Source: Phoronis australis
Taxonomy: Eukaryota > Phoronida > Phoronidae
Length of the DNA stretch: 64,000 bases
NCBI GenBank assembly: GCA_002633005.1
Contig: NMRA01000221.1
Location: 466,680-530,679, forward strand
Direction: 5' to 3'
Part shown: one piece after another, positions 20,493 through 35,300 of the stretch
How positions within the stretch are numbered: position 1 is the stretch's first letter
Layout of the letters: each line of letters starts with the position of its first letter
The notes under the pieces: model-generated
Databases searched by the model: none
What the model was told of the DNA's origin: nothing
Seen by the model: only the letters and a program-made list of their open reading frames with translations
Program-made: the position numbers and the translations under genes

Positions 20493-23400
20493 AGCGTCAT
20501 GGAGGGAGGAGTGTTGTGATTGTGGGAGAATTTCTCTGTTGGGTGTCAGCGTCACATGTGTACGAACTTACTGAAGTAGTTGCTCGAACCATTGATATCA
20601 CGTTTACTGTTGACCGACGAAGTGATGGAGCACCAGTGATGTCATTAGCTGAACAACGTGTCCCTGGATGACCTGCTGGATATTGAATCAAGCGGCATAC
20701 TTTGGAAGATCTCTTAGTGCACTCAGTTGTTAAGTGGTTGCCAACGGTGACGTCAAGATAAATCAGATGACTTTGGCGTAGACTTAAGGGGCTTGAATGG
20801 GGCCACGCCCCTTCCGTTCATTGCAAAGATTGTTTGGACATACATGAACTTGCACAGAAACTTTGATATACATCTTGTTTGCGTCCCCCTGTTGGAGAGT
20901 GGGAGAAACTGTTATTGGAAGACTTCACTCTACTTAGTTAGTAATGCATAGTGGTTGCATCCATCATTCCCTGCTGTAGAGTGTGACCTATCTGAGAAAT
21001 TTTGTCTTCCTCAGACTCTCCAAAACATACATCTGTAAGTTTTTTCAACTGGTGCTTTATTTATGAGGAAAACCCATTCGATGGCGATTTGGAGAAAAAT
21101 AAAATCCATGTTACCGGTATTTAAGTGTGACGTTTTTTGAACTTAAGTCAGTTAGATACAACCTCTGTAGTAACAACATGTAGCAGTATTTTGTGGTGTC
21201 AATTATGGACAACTCTCTACAAGCAATGCTGACGAATAGCATAAAGAACTGCCCTCTAGTGGATGATGGAAAATTTGCTTTATGCAAAACACCTGGGGAC
21301 CGTTTTACCAAAAGATGCAAGTTCTGTAGTGGTGGAGATTGTTGCAGGCACAATACTGCAAATGCCACGCCGCATTTTTAGAAGAGCAAAAACATTGCAA
21401 GTATTTTTTTTGTTCTTACCATTTACTGCATTAATATGCAATTTAAAAATTAGAACCATCTTTGGTAACATTGGACTTACGACTTTTGATGAAAGGTGCT
21501 TCGCAGTCTCTATGTTCTGACCTCCAGAGGGTAAACAGTCCATAGACAGGGTTGGAAGTCCATACATTGAAAGTGTAGAATTAAGCCATACATATCTTCA
21601 CACTCCAGTTGAACATCAAATATTAATCTGCACACGTAGAAGTTGCGTCCTTTGAACGCATTTATTTGCAGTAATAATAAGGCAAATGTAACTGCACAGA
21701 AATCGAGTCCTTCGACAGAACTTATTTATTTGAAGATTCGATGTTTTGCTGTTTGCTTGTCACTTGGCCATTTGCATTTTTGTGAACTGTGAACTGAAGC
21801 ACTCATTTGGTTGATTAGCTGGCATACATATCACTGTGTGACATCATCAGGTTAAAAACTGAGATTACAAGATGGCAGACGATTTGATTTGTAGTTAGAG
21901 AAAGGTTTAAAGAAGTGAAATATAATGGGTGAGACGGTTTGCGGTTCCCTAAATGTGTCGAGGAAATTTGATTTAGTTAGTACTTCCATGCAGAACAAGT
22001 ATTTTCCTCCCATTCTTATGGTTTATGTCCATTTCACAAATCTGTGAAAAGTGCTTCGATGGCCTTTCAGCTCTGTCTAAAAGCTGGATATTGGCTTAAC
22101 CCCACCTCTGCAATACTCGTGGACATTGCAAAGAACTTGTGAAATGCTTTTTCTAAATATTTTGAAAAATAATTGTAAAAGGTTTTTTTCGCAAGTGAGT
22201 CCACTCTATGTTAGTCACTATTTTTGTGTTGGCTTGGCAGATAGGATGTCAGAAAACGGCAATAGAGGGAGCTGCTTCAAGCTGAACTCTGAAAAAGTTT
22301 TGAGTGGCCATGAAAAGCTTTGCTTAGGGAATTATTGTAATAAGTTTCCTGACAGCCTTAAAATAACGTCCCCTTCACCATACTCCATACTAACTGACAG
22401 GGAATTATTCATTTACGATTGACTATGGTTTTGAGAACTTTGGCAAAAATTCCCCTTTCAATTTGTATACGTTGGGTGTGTCAAAGCGAGCCTCTGTGTG
22501 GTCTGCTGACAAATCACTACCTTTCCAATGGTTTGTGTTATTGGCACGCTCAGTACTTCACCAATTTGGAACGCTGTTAAAGAGGAGTAGACGGAAAACT
22601 CATTGCATGCAGCAAGCAAACGTAGGTCAAATTCCAACTAAAATATAACAACTGTGCATGGAAACGATGGTTTAAACTCTGCTTGGTCCGAAGAATATCT
22701 GTGTTAATTTTCGAGTGCTTGCATTCCACATAAAAACTCGAAAAGAGTTCTAACCAATAGCAACCTGTCGCTATACAGTTGTCACGATGAAACATAGTTT
22801 CCCAATGGTAACACTGTTATTTCCTGTAGCGCTTACAGACATTAATCGAAATTTATACAAGCAATCAGGTTAACATGAAAAGGGCGTTTCATGGTCGGGG
22901 TCTAGAGAAACTGGAGAACCTTATACTCCAGAGAATGGCTGGACACACTTTTTGCCTTAGAAACATTTTATGTCTTGACGTTTTTTGGTTACCACGAATG
23001 GTAATGATTACCACTGAGCTGGGCTCACGCTTTATTTAGCGAGTTTGATGTTGCCTCCAGTAAGAGGCAGAGTGTGGGTAAATACACGGGGTAGAGTTCT
23101 GTGTGTCTGTGATAAAAGGCCAACAAATTAGGTTTTGATTTTTTCGTCAACTTTTTCGTCAGAGTATCACTGAAAGTGAAGCTATGTGTCATTCAATTCT
23201 GGTGGCCATTTTTTTGATGCATCGCCTGAAATTCAAAAATAAAATTCATGATTGTGTATTTAGTTCTGTTGGTCTTGAAAGCGATTAATGGGATGATGAA
23301 AACGCAACAATTGGGAAGAAGTTTCAGGGCTTGGAATTTTCCTCTTTTAAGAAGATTTCCTCGTTTTTGGTTTTGATTTCCTCTTATTTGATTGCCAGTT

Positions 23401-26353
23401 TCCTCTTTTTTCGTCTCTTTTTGTCATTATTTTGACTTTATCCATGCAAAAACGTTTATTTCAGAAAAATTTTACGTCACACAAAAATATTTCCATCACA
23501 CAAACCTATGTATTTGTGGAGCGACACATCACCTGGAAATTTTTTTCACTGACTGGGTTATTAAAACTATTTTCATGAAACTTTTACGTAAAATGAAGCG
23601 TAAACGGTTCGTTTTCAGGTTAGGAACTTAACATTCATGTTTTATGTCGTTATTGACAAATCGGCGTATTTAGTTATCTCTACAAAACTATATTTTAACT
23701 TGGTGAAAGTCTGTATTTTCGGTAAGTTTAAAGTATGTAGATTTTTCACTTTTTACCAATTTGCCGTTAACTGGGTCACGTGACCGTGTCTTTTATTAGA
23801 AATGTACATTAGTAGCAACGCATCTGTATTAATAACGTGATCAAACTTTATTTCAAATTAATGTTCAAGGTGAGATCTCAATAACTTTCCTACAATTTTA
23901 TAAAATATTTTGTTTTCGTTTTCGTTTTATGCAACTTTTAAGTTAAAAACTTAAAAGTTTTTTTTGCAGAAATCATAAAAGTCCCGGTTTTGATAGCTCC
24001 TCGTGCAAAAGTGGTACATTTTAAAACAATTTCTTGCAAACTGTTTTGGAAAACAGTGCATTGACCGTAGTATCGGAACGTTCCATACGAATCTGATCAG
24101 TCATTTCTGAGACATGATGTACCGAAGATAGTCACATGACCGACATACCGCCGTAACATGCGCTGTACTTTGTGTCTATGAAGTATATCGTGAAGCGAAC
24201 GAAATTTTAACTTAAAACGCCACACTAAATTTTGCATTGAGTATTGTGTTTCCTTTCATATTTCATATCAGCTTCCCTCTATTGTAAAACTATTACCGCG
24301 TCATTAATTGTTTGTATATGAAAGCAGTAGACTTATTTTGGACCTCGTTTCACTTGTCGTATTGAAGACATTAGTTTTAATGCAAGGGTAAAGTCAAGCG
24401 GAAAGAATTTGTCCCCATTGAAAGTGAAGGGCTGTAAAAACATACACTCTTTGCATAGAGTAGTTATCCGTTCGTGTAAAAACATACACGCCGTATTGCT
24501 TGGCTCTAGTTCATATTTGTTTTAGTTTCACTGTTCAAAAGATTCGACTGGCAGTGGGGCATGTATTTGCAGAGAAAAGGCATCCATTATCTCTCCATGT
24601 CTTGATGTACAAGCAAAAGTAAATACGAGTGAATCTCTGGTCTGTGTTCCGGTTGTTAGGATCGATTCGTTTGCAAGGGTGCGCTATTTACCTGTGTTGT
24701 CGGTAGCGTGTTAGCCTCGTCGTTGTTACGCCGAAGTGAAAAAAAAAACTTAGTTGAGCTGATCGATCAAATTATCGCCGCCGTGAGGAACTCATGTATA
24801 CATATCATGTCGAGTAAGTATTATACACGTCTATAAAGTACTACAATAAATGTGTCAGTATGCCAGTTCTTTGTTAAGTATTTTAATAAATTTCTTATGC
24901 CGGATTTCGTAACGTGGGAGAAATTGAATTTGCTATTTATGAAATTGGAACTAAGTTGCCTTGGGGGTTCGTGTGAGGACTATTCAATTTCACAGCTATG
25001 TTTCGATAAATAAAAGAAATTTGATAAGGACAAATATCTGGTCAACGCGAACAATTCTGACTGCGGTGCGGAAGGGTTTGTTATGGGGGAAGGCTTGTCG
25101 TTGTCCCACTGTACATTGCATGCTGTAATATTTCAATACTTTAATAAAGCCCATGTGAACATCGAAAAAATCTTTTTTGGTAGTCCATATCGTCACGGAA
25201 CTTGACATTTTTCAGTTTTCACTTCGTGATGGAAGTAATTATTGAGGGTCATTGTTGGACGGCTCGTTTCATCTTACGTTGGCAAATGAATGTGTTGGTG
25301 ACGCTCCCGAAGAAGTGATCAGTGCAAAAATGTTGATTTATAGTCGCTGTTAATTGTTATTCAGCAAAATGTACAAAGTCTGTAGTTGCTCGTTATCTAA
25401 CGGTCGCAAGGTGACCGCGTCACGGTCTTGGATTGCCACTTGAGAAGAGATAGTCAAGACAAACACACTGCTGCACAATCGTTACACAGAAAATCGAACC
25501 TTGTCCGCGTCTACTCGATTATATGTTTTATCGATAAAATTACTGTTTGAATGATTACTCATACTGATTTTTAATGACTCGGAGTTCACTTTTTCAGACT
25601 TCGGCCCATCTGTTTAGTCAAGGTGCGGGAGAAGGCCGAGGAATAGCCACTGAAACGTACACGTTTGAATTTTTCTATACTCGTACGACCATTTGTTGTA
25701 CAATAAACGCATTTTTTAGGTTTAATTAGTCAAACGTCGAAACTTTGTCTTTCCAGTAATCTCCTTACTAATTAGTATATTACGAGTACAGATTTTGTCA
25801 CGAATTTTCCACACCTTCATTATTTTCTGGTTTCTCGTTATTGTCGAGCCTGTACACACCTGGCATTCTGCTACGCAAAACCCAAACTAAGGCAGTTGTC
25901 GTCAATTAGATTTTAATCCCCTAAGAAATGATATACGTTTGAGATTCAAAATCAATTAACGAACTGGATTAATCGTTACCGTGGGCCGTGAACGTCTCTG
26001 CCCCTGGATAGAGTGGTAAATCAGATTTGGCTGGTGTTTGTGATGAGTAGCACTTTGTTTTGCAACCCCACACAGGACTCCCGATCACAAGCAATTCCGT
26101 TGAAAACTATTGAATAACAAAAATTGGATATAATTTCTTTTTAAATACCCTGACATTGCCGTTACTAAATTATTTAGAAGCTAGTTGTGAGCTTAGTGAC
26201 GGTAACTTAAATCCAACGACATTGATTGGAAGGTTGTGATGCCTTTAGAAAAAAAAAACATTCGTAACACCCGTATTTCTTAGTTTGAACAGTAAAAGAA
26301 AACTAAATAAATAGTAAAATAAGATATTGTGTCCTCGTTATTTTTTCTTGCAG
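20493..26353. other. Intergenic: MRPL46 3' end to CNBD2-like upstream region
   Basis: The MRPL46 3' UTR probably ends near 21120. I see no other supported exon. It holds a dispersed repeat at 21540-22095, a diverged copy of the 14.6-kb repeat tail at about 23480-23555, and a 12-bp palindromic E-box GGTCACGTGACC at 23774-23785. The CNBD2-like promoter and 5' exon must lie upstream of the acceptor at 26353, but I cannot place them. Confidence 0.5.
21540..22095 (+). repeat. Dispersed 550-bp repeat, copy 1
   Basis: It aligns along its length with 45895-46415 in direct orientation at roughly three-quarters identity. Shared blocks include AGATGGCAGACG, TTTTCCTCCCATTCT and ATGGCCTTTCAG. It is non-coding and no termini were resolved. 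Confidence 0.65.
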
Positions 26354-26365
26354 ATATAAAGTGAT

Positions 26366-29300
26366 ATGGCTATGATAGCGACACAGTCTAACAACGCGGC
26401 ATCATCGCCGTCGCATCTGGATCCAGGGAACAACTCCACCAGTCTTTCACAGCTGAAAGAGTTCGATTTTGCGGAACTCGACGTCATTAAAAATATCGAA
26501 TCTCCGAACAATAAAGCCGCAGTTATCAAAAGCAGTCGACATTTGAACGGCAGACGATCACCACAGTATGATGGAACGCGCAAGGAAACAACGCTCTCAC
26601 AGTTGCAGACGACAGCCTTAGTGGCGCCAAAACCTACGGAGATAGGAGCAGCTTTAGGGTCGAAACAATACAGTAAAATGACGTTTCGCCCTTCGTGGCC
26701 TGATGATGAACCACGCTTACCAGGTACGAACTTGAGTTTAGCTCGCCGGCTGGATCCTGCGGTGAAAGCGGCAAACGTTTTGCCTAAACGCGGTTCGTTG
26801 GTTCGTAGGGACACGTTTATTCCTAGGCGTAAGAATTCAATTCACAAGGATCGTGTTTTTATGAAAGTCGGTAATAAATTTGAACCAGCGCATTCAGACG
26901 AGAGTGACGATGACTTGAGACCCTTACAAGAACAACCAACGACAAAACTGAGGAAACGCTTTTCTTTTCTGAGTCAAAGACAGAATGGGGAAGAAGTCCC
27001 GAACATCAGACTGGGGCGTCACAACTCGAGGAGACTGTCCCGCTACCTCATCACACAAGGACTTCACTCAAGTATCCCGGATGTACAAAAGGGTGCAGAG
27101 GACGACGAACAAACAAAACGCGAAATCAGGGTGAGTTTTTTTATCGTCTCGAGTTTAAAATGACAAAACCAGCCAGAAAATAGCTTTTTTGAGATGAGGC
27201 CTAAAACGGATTAGAACTCACAACTTCTGCCGTCACAGTCTGACTTTCTTTTAGTGGACCTTAACCCCATTCGGCTATAAGACGAGTGTTTTAAAGTAAT
27301 TTTACAGAAATTGACAGCGCAGCGCGAAATCGAGCCCACAAACAGAGCAACCCAATATCTCTCACTGGAGTCAAATCCCACCCGGTGTGAAACTGCAGAA
27401 CTATTTTAAAACGTGTAAGACACCAATTTTGATTAGTGAATGTGTAGCAGACAATGTCGAGAATTGTCGATTTGAAACAAAGTCACAAAAAACGCAACTG
27501 ATTTTATTGTTCTGTTGTTTTATAGCTCTGATCCAAGCTTACAATTTCAAGTTTAACAATACACAAATAATCCCAAAATAACGCTTTTCGGAGCCAAAAA
27601 CAACGACGTCTCTTTAAGTCTATTAGGTATTTCAGCGAATTAGAAGAGATTTTAACTAAAATTATGCTGTAGGAAACTAAAATGAACTGAGCTGGCTAAT
27701 GTTCGGACGCTTGGAATATCTGTCAAGATTTGAAAATGGCATCTTCATGAAAAATATGCGGCAGTGACGATTCGCTGAATAAACTGAAGTTTGTCGATTA
27801 CATTTCATTAGCATCTTTTAAAAGTGGGCGTGAACTACTTTGGTACTAGTATTAGAGAACCCAAGCGACATATTTTATTCATAAAGTTATACATACAAGC
27901 TCGATATACTCGGCTCAAACTAGTAGTATCTGTCGAAAACAGTTTATTTCGCTTCAGTAGTCTCTTCACTTGTTTTCAAATTGTGGAGAGCCAAAGGTAC
28001 AAACATTTACTTCGCCGAGTTTTAATTATGTCTGCTGCATGATTGGACAAAATTGTAGAAGTACTGTTTATGGATATTACAGTTTTAATACCAACGGCAG
28101 TCATAAGGACCATATTTTCCTCTGGTTGCTAAAATGAAGCCCAAGGCGTTAAACTGACCACTGATGCTATGGCAACGCGCCATAACCCTTGTCACTTTTC
28201 CCACCTCGCTATAACTAGCTTGCTTCAGAAAGTATAACTCTTTTTTTTTCTTCGTTGGATAAATTTTCGTGTCTGGCTTTCCAAACTGGAGAGTTTGAAC
28301 ATGACACGTCTAAACTTTGTCCTCCACACGGAAAATAATTCTACATGAGCAATGGAACAAAAATGAAATCTCGCTGAAATAACATCATCATCGATTCTAT
28401 AATGACTCAGCTTGCTGGAGAGGTGTATACAATAATAACACCAGTCACGTCGCTTTGTAATATTATCGACCACTTTAAGGCTGTTTACACTATAATTGTG
28501 TCCGTCTCAAATATAATTTAGTTAATTAAGTACAGGCAAACAAACTTTCATTATCGTCGTAATGCACTATTTTTATCCATTTTCAAGATTGATGGAAAAA
28601 TTACGTTTATCCACATAGATAAGAAGATGAATCGCCCGTGTCCATGATTGAAATCACTCATTCGCAGTTAATCCGTTGATCCTGCGACTTCATTTATTTA
28701 TAAACTGAACCAAAGTCTATTCCAGTCATACAAGTTCTACCTGCCAAATACGAAATTATGGGTAAACAACGCGCTTTGGTGTTATCACTTTTATTGTGAG
28801 AAGTGCTTTGTGTTTTACGGGATCTTTCGTTACATTTGTATCATGTTGTGTTGCTTTTGGTCACAAAAATAAACAAAGTTAACGATATCACCTAACAGTA
28901 TGATATGACCTTCCCCTTGGGAGGTGGAAATTATTCAGGTACATAAATATTTTAAATTTGGTTAAAGTCGTTGGAAAATTCACTTTTGAATCACAGTTCC
29001 CATGCTTTCTCGGCCTCCCTCTTCCAACAGTCGTGGGCCCGGGTTCTAATCTTTTTACTCGAAATGGAACTCGAAATGATGTTTGGCATTTACTACTCTA
29101 CTTTTGTGCGAACTCAAGGTAAGTTTCTATTATCCTATGCTCGAGTACATGATGATTTACGTGGATAATTTATTAGTCCTTATTTGCTGTTGATAAACCA
29201 ACATTAAGGCTAAAAGTTTGAGTTTGAACTCGACATTTCGAGTTTTCACTCGAGTTTGAATCACGAATGTAAGGGTCATCAAGTGCAAACTTGGACTAGA

Positions 29301-32300
29301 AACTCATATGCGTAAACTATAATGTATTCGAACACAGTCTAATAACCGCTTATCTTGAGTTCGCTCTAAAGTAGTAGAGAAATTCCCAAAAATGATTTCG
29401 AGTTCGTTTCTAGTACAAAGATTAGAGACCGGGCGCTGGAGTCGGTTTCATTAAAAATGACTTCAGAGAGAAATTTGATCTGACGCTTCACATAACTATT
29501 ACTGAAAAATAACTACAACTCACTTTAGCAAACCAATAAAGCATCTGAGAACATACCCAGGCTTATTGGGAAAATGTGTACAAATTATTTCCAGGCTGTT
29601 GCATGCTAATAATTACATGACGTGTCCTTTATGTGGCACCCGTGAAGTGATAGCGTAAGACCAAATTTCGATGTTAAGTCTTTTAAAGTCTTTTTTCATG
29701 AAAAAGACCCTTGCACTATAAAAAATGTATTGTGATTATCGTCATGCATACATCGAGTGGCAATGGAACACTCTTTTCAGGCGGACATTAGGAAAAAGTT
29801 CCGAGCGGCAGGCTTTATGGCGATCTTCTCAGCTAGACTTGCCATGGCCTACGTGCGGTGAGTGCTCTTCTGTTTCTGAAAAACAACAACTGTACACCCT
29901 TTGTCTACAGCACTGTGGCTTCACCTATGATGTGCTTAGGTTTTTCAGCAATAAGATGCGGAATACGATATATTGAATGTAGCTGAAGTTTATAATGTCT
30001 TCAAACGCATGTGATACACTGCTAAAAACGAAAAACAAAACATCGACTGATAAAGATTTAATAATCTATACAAACGATTTTCATCAGCTGGTATTTTATT
30101 TAACCTATATGGAGGGATAATTGAAATGATAACATGCGGCCTAGTAATATCCAGCGAACCTATACAACATCTTTTTGTTTCAACAGCACCACTACCGAAA
30201 ACGACATTTCGCCATTTGTGAAGCAAATTAAGTTTAAGGACGAAGAGACGAAATTAGACCTCCTCGACGATTCCCCCTATTCTTTCGACCCTGCCAGGTT
30301 CAAGGCTAACCGTGACGTAAGTTAAGAACTGCAGTAGACTAAGTTTCCACAGAGGGTGTTGCCGGGTCTAGGTTTTGTGAGGTGTACTGTTTCTTTCAGT
30401 CAGACGTCTTACAAAATACTCTAATCAGCGTCTGGCTGGGGTCTCTCTCACGGAAGGATGGATATGGGCTTGCTGCCAACTTAGGTGGTCGGGGCATTTT
30501 GCCTTCTTGGCATCATCTGGGTGATTGTTTTGGCTCCTTAGTGTCGCAAAGTATCGTTTTTGGCAGGAAAATTTTGCCATAATTATCCTTGAAATTTTTA
30601 AGTTAAATTCTTATTTATTTATTATCTGTCACTAAAGACAATGTGCCTGTTACCCCGTTCACATGTTGGCTATCACTTTTGCTAGCAGCAAAAACGTCAG
30701 TAATGTGAACGACGTTTTGCTGGAGGTTTGAGATACCCCAAAACTACTGGCGCTGGAGCGAGCACTTTTGCAGACCGATTTAGAATTAAGAGGCAGTTGT
30801 TTTATCGTCCTGACGGCAGAAAGTGGGCGTGGTTTGAAATTGATTTTCGCTTAGAAGCAATTGGGGTGGTGAGGAAACAAACTAACTGCGAGCGAAATAG
30901 TTCTTCGGCTTGCATTTTCGCCACTCAAATGTGAACCTAGTTGTAGTTTAAGTGTGACCATTTGATGGCTTCAGATCTGATTACATGACATATTATACCG
31001 CCGATCTCTGTAGGAATTACATGTACTTGTATTCTCAGAATTAATTATCATTTCAGATGAGAATCTCAGAAGAAACGAGGCGGATTCTGTGTAAACCCCC
31101 CTGGACACGAACACCGAGAGAAGTCTATCATGTCAGTTTGTTACTTGATAATTTTTATTCTGTACCAACACCTGTAGCGTGCAGAGGTTTGGTGATGCCC
31201 GGGGCGAGTTTTTATTAGATGCCCCCCTCTCTACCCAACTGCATGGACTCTAGTGATAAGTAAAGTAGAAGGGCGAAACATAAAATAGAAGCTTTTTTCA
31301 ATTTAACTGCAAATCAATCACAATTTCCGGAAGTTTATTCGTAATGGTTGAATGCACCCTCGATTGGGATGTCCCCTGATGTGGAGGCTCGGAGCCGTAG
31401 GCCTTACACCGCGTCGTCCCGGCCCCTCCCCCCGGCCCCCTGCCCCCCTTCTGCACGCTACTGAGCAATAGGTTACCCCTCAGTGATTTTGATATTTATT
31501 ATAATTGCAGAATGAAATTCAAAGTAAAGTGGAAATATCATCTATTTATAAAATGTGTAACCAGGAAATGTGCAGGTACCCGATTGCAGTCAACATATAC
31601 CGAAAATTAGCAACCTGGAGTTCCTTTCCAATCCTTTCAGCGAATTACAATTATTAGCATGCGCGCACCCAGGGGGGACTCGGGGGGCTCGAACAAGCCC
31701 TCCCATTTGGCGAAGTGGGCAAAAGGGTCCGACCCCGAAACACAAAAAGTCCGAAAAAATGGGACAAAATTCCACTAAATAATCGCAAACGCGCGCTTCA
31801 CAGTGGTGCTTCGGTTTTTTTTTAGTCCTCCCGCTCTTTTGTTAGCAAAAGGTCCACAACAACAGGATTTCGAGCCCCCCCCATATAAAAGGCTGGGTGC
31901 GCGCATGATTAGCACGTTTCATCTGAAATAGAGTTCTTTAAAGTATGCCTTCATAGCGTATTAGCGAAGGAATCATAAGTTTCCATGACTGAACTTTTCT
32001 TTTCCATCAAAGTGAACTCGTATATTCAGCGATTCACATCTACTTTTACATTGATTTTATAAATCTGCGGCACCAAAAACGACTTTCTTTTATTCACAAT
32101 AGAGGGCGGTTAGGTCATATTGACCGTGGGCTGGGATGAGCGATGAGAGACACTGTAGAGGTGTTTTTGTAGGTTGAAGTCCTGCTCAGAGACATCAAAG
32201 CATACGCCGATTATCCAGTGGGAATGCAAAGGAAAATAGCAGAGGTCGGACAATATAGAAAGTGAGTAGGACCTTTTGTAGTATGCCAGTAGGTGTTGTG

Positions 32301-35300
32301 TCGGCGTTTATAGCATTGGGGAGCCTTCATTTGCTTAAAAATATCGCAATCGGTGCAGTCTATTATACTCCGTCATGAAATTATTGTTTTGTGTTTATGG
32401 TCTAAAACTCTATAATAAATTAACCCTTGTGTCGATCTCAGCTAGTGTCATCTCTGTGGCTGCGATACTGAGAAACAAAGGTTTTTCTTCAGAGCCTCGT
32501 AATAGTGGGCTTTAAAAAATACTTTTTTTGTTTTCGTTAGTTCAGAACACAAAATGAGTTTGTAAAGCTTACGATATCACTAAAACAGGAACACCTGGTG
32601 AATAAAGCAGTTCGTGATCTGTGTTTTCTATATTCAGTTTTAAGCATACGAAAATGATCTGTGTCATTCATGTCCCTCGTTATTTGGTAGCGACCACCAA
32701 AGTTTGATAAGTTCAACTTCAAATTTTTTTCTGATTAAACCCTCCTCATTACGTAGATGTCTCCGACATATATCGTCGTAACAAAGACAATTTGTTTTAA
32801 ATTCCGTTGATGACATTTTAAATAAAAAAAATCTTCAGCGATTTTCGTTGTATGGAGTGCTGAATAAAACGACAATAGAAGTTAATAAAAAGTTAGTCGT
32901 ACTCATTTCTATGTAGCACTACATCGCAACAACTTACTTCGACATTTAGAAATATTTGAAGCGGCTGTAAAGCCACGTTCTGTCCAAGAATCGTACTTGT
33001 AATGATATCGCGTAATCCTTCTGTAACATTGGTGTCAGTCTGTCCTTTACTCAAGATGAACAGAGTCTTAGCGTCTTCCGGGTTCGCGAAGAACTGACAG
33101 TTCGCTATTCCTCGAAGACCACTGATGCTTTTTGGCACATAAAATGACACAAGCCAACTTGCTTGGTATTGTGTCTTAAGCAATAACGAACTGTCCGTTT
33201 CTCGTAGAGCTTATATTGTCTTTTGACGTTGGACTAAAAATCGGTCTTCAGATGTCGTAGCCTGTTTCACTAAATCGACTAAAAGTCACAAAATCTGTCT
33301 ATAACTCGAAGCCAAAAGACAGAAAACAGTAACCTGCTTGGGAGCGGACTAAAAGCCGAGGACAAAGCACAAAAAACAAATTTTGATTAGAAACTCTTTG
33401 AGAAATAGGCTCCTGGTTTCACCTCCAGTTTGACAAAGGATCCATTTGCGACCAATTTCGTGTAAATTAATTAAGTCAAATCTCTATTTTTGTCATGGAA
33501 GGTGTGTCGTCTGCTTACATTGATGCGCGTTGTAACTGCAGGTACAACGCCAAGAGAGTGATCGTTCGAGAAGGCCACGTGGCCAACAATTTCTACTTCA
33601 TTCTATCGGGTTCTGTGGTTGTGACGGTAATGGATGAGCACCGGAAGTATGCCAAGCCCGTCGCCTACCTTCATAGAGGAGACTCATTCGGGGTATGCTT
33701 TTGTATTTTCTAGGGTGATGGTCCAGACCATATCTATGTCCAAACCATCGTGTATTTGACTGCCTGTACTTTGCAGTACAGGTTAAGCAGTGTAACCGAA
33801 ACGCCCTACATTATTTACCTACGGGTTCATGGTCGGTTCCAACTTCCAGATCGCGTTTCTTTCGTTCACAATTCCTTCAGAGCTTTTGGGAAATTTTGTG
33901 CTTTTCTCTTCCAGGAGCTCGCCATCATCCACAACAAACGACGCCAGTCCACGGTGGTTGCTAAAGAAAAAGTTGAAATGCTGGCAATATGGTTTGAGGT
34001 ATGCAAAATGCTAAAATCACCACCACCACGACGACGACACCACGACGACGACGACGACGACGACGACCACCACCACCACCACCACGACCACCACCATCAC
34101 CAGCACCATTATTTTTTGTTTGTTTTTGTCGTTTGCTTCTGTATCTGCCAAACCAGGCTGATTATTATAATGAAAATTGGCAGATGTGTTCCTACTGACA
34201 AGAGCATGACTGGCGCAGTTTTTCAGACGGACCTAATTATTGTGGTCCCCCCTAGTGACATTTTTTCACATCTACATTTTTAGGTCTATCTGCTACACCC
34301 CTTGCAACACGATTTTGCAATTGCATAACTATTACCTTGACAGCGGATGGATGGATTCGACTACCACCGTAGTTCCCAGTGGCAGTTTTTTACGGTTGCC
34401 TTTGTATGTTTGGAGTTTTTTGGCATGTTCTCAATATTTGGCAAATAACTTCAAGAGGCCACGACACCTTCGCATTTTTGGATGGGTTCAATGTATCCCG
34501 AGTCATCTAGTGGCCATTTTTATGATACAAATAAACACCTCTAGAAGCACACCGTTTGCGGTGCAGTCGCGGGTGCATTTCAACGCTCCGGTTGCTCTTG
34601 TCAAAATGATTTGCATCGTCATTGTCATCATCGTAGATCATCATCACTATCATCACCAACACAACGGACCACTGTCATTTTCACTGCCTCCCCAAACATC
34701 GTCCATCACATTTAGCTAAACCTCTTGACTGGTCTTTTACACGGTTGAAATACAAGTTTTCCAGCTACCAATAAAAATTAGAACGTTTCGTTACGTCATT
34801 CTCAGTCACACAATTTTTTAAATTGTTTTAAAAAGCTGAACTAGATGAGATAACGAAACACGTTTGGCTCATTTTTGAAAGCACTCGTTTTTTGTTTGCT
34901 TTCAGGACTATCTAGACATCTTTATGGCGGGGGGTGTTAAAAACATTTACGATCCGGATCACAATAGCTTCATTACAAGCGTATCAATTCTGAGGGACTG
35001 GCCTCTCAAGCTTCTAGAGGAGAATGAGAGCAAGTTTGTCTTCCATTTTTACAAGTAAGTTCTTGTTTAATTTTACTAATTCTTTCCTGATTTTAGGGAT
35101 AAACATACTGATAGTCCTAGTATGTTGAAGATCAGGACTTGAATAACGAGCTGCAGGTCGATTTTGTGACCTGAAATTTTAGGTGATATTTTGGCCTAAC
35201 CCCACTAGTCATAAGAATGGCAATTGGGAATTCTAACTCATGCGAGCTGGGCTTTTTATTACGCTTTTCTCCATTATCGACAAAAATAAAGGCAACTCGT

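Noticed and set aside
33750-34283. 177-codon frame with Asp and His runs
   Set aside because: It overlaps the real 33915-33998 exon in another frame, and the runs are the translated trinucleotide repeat.
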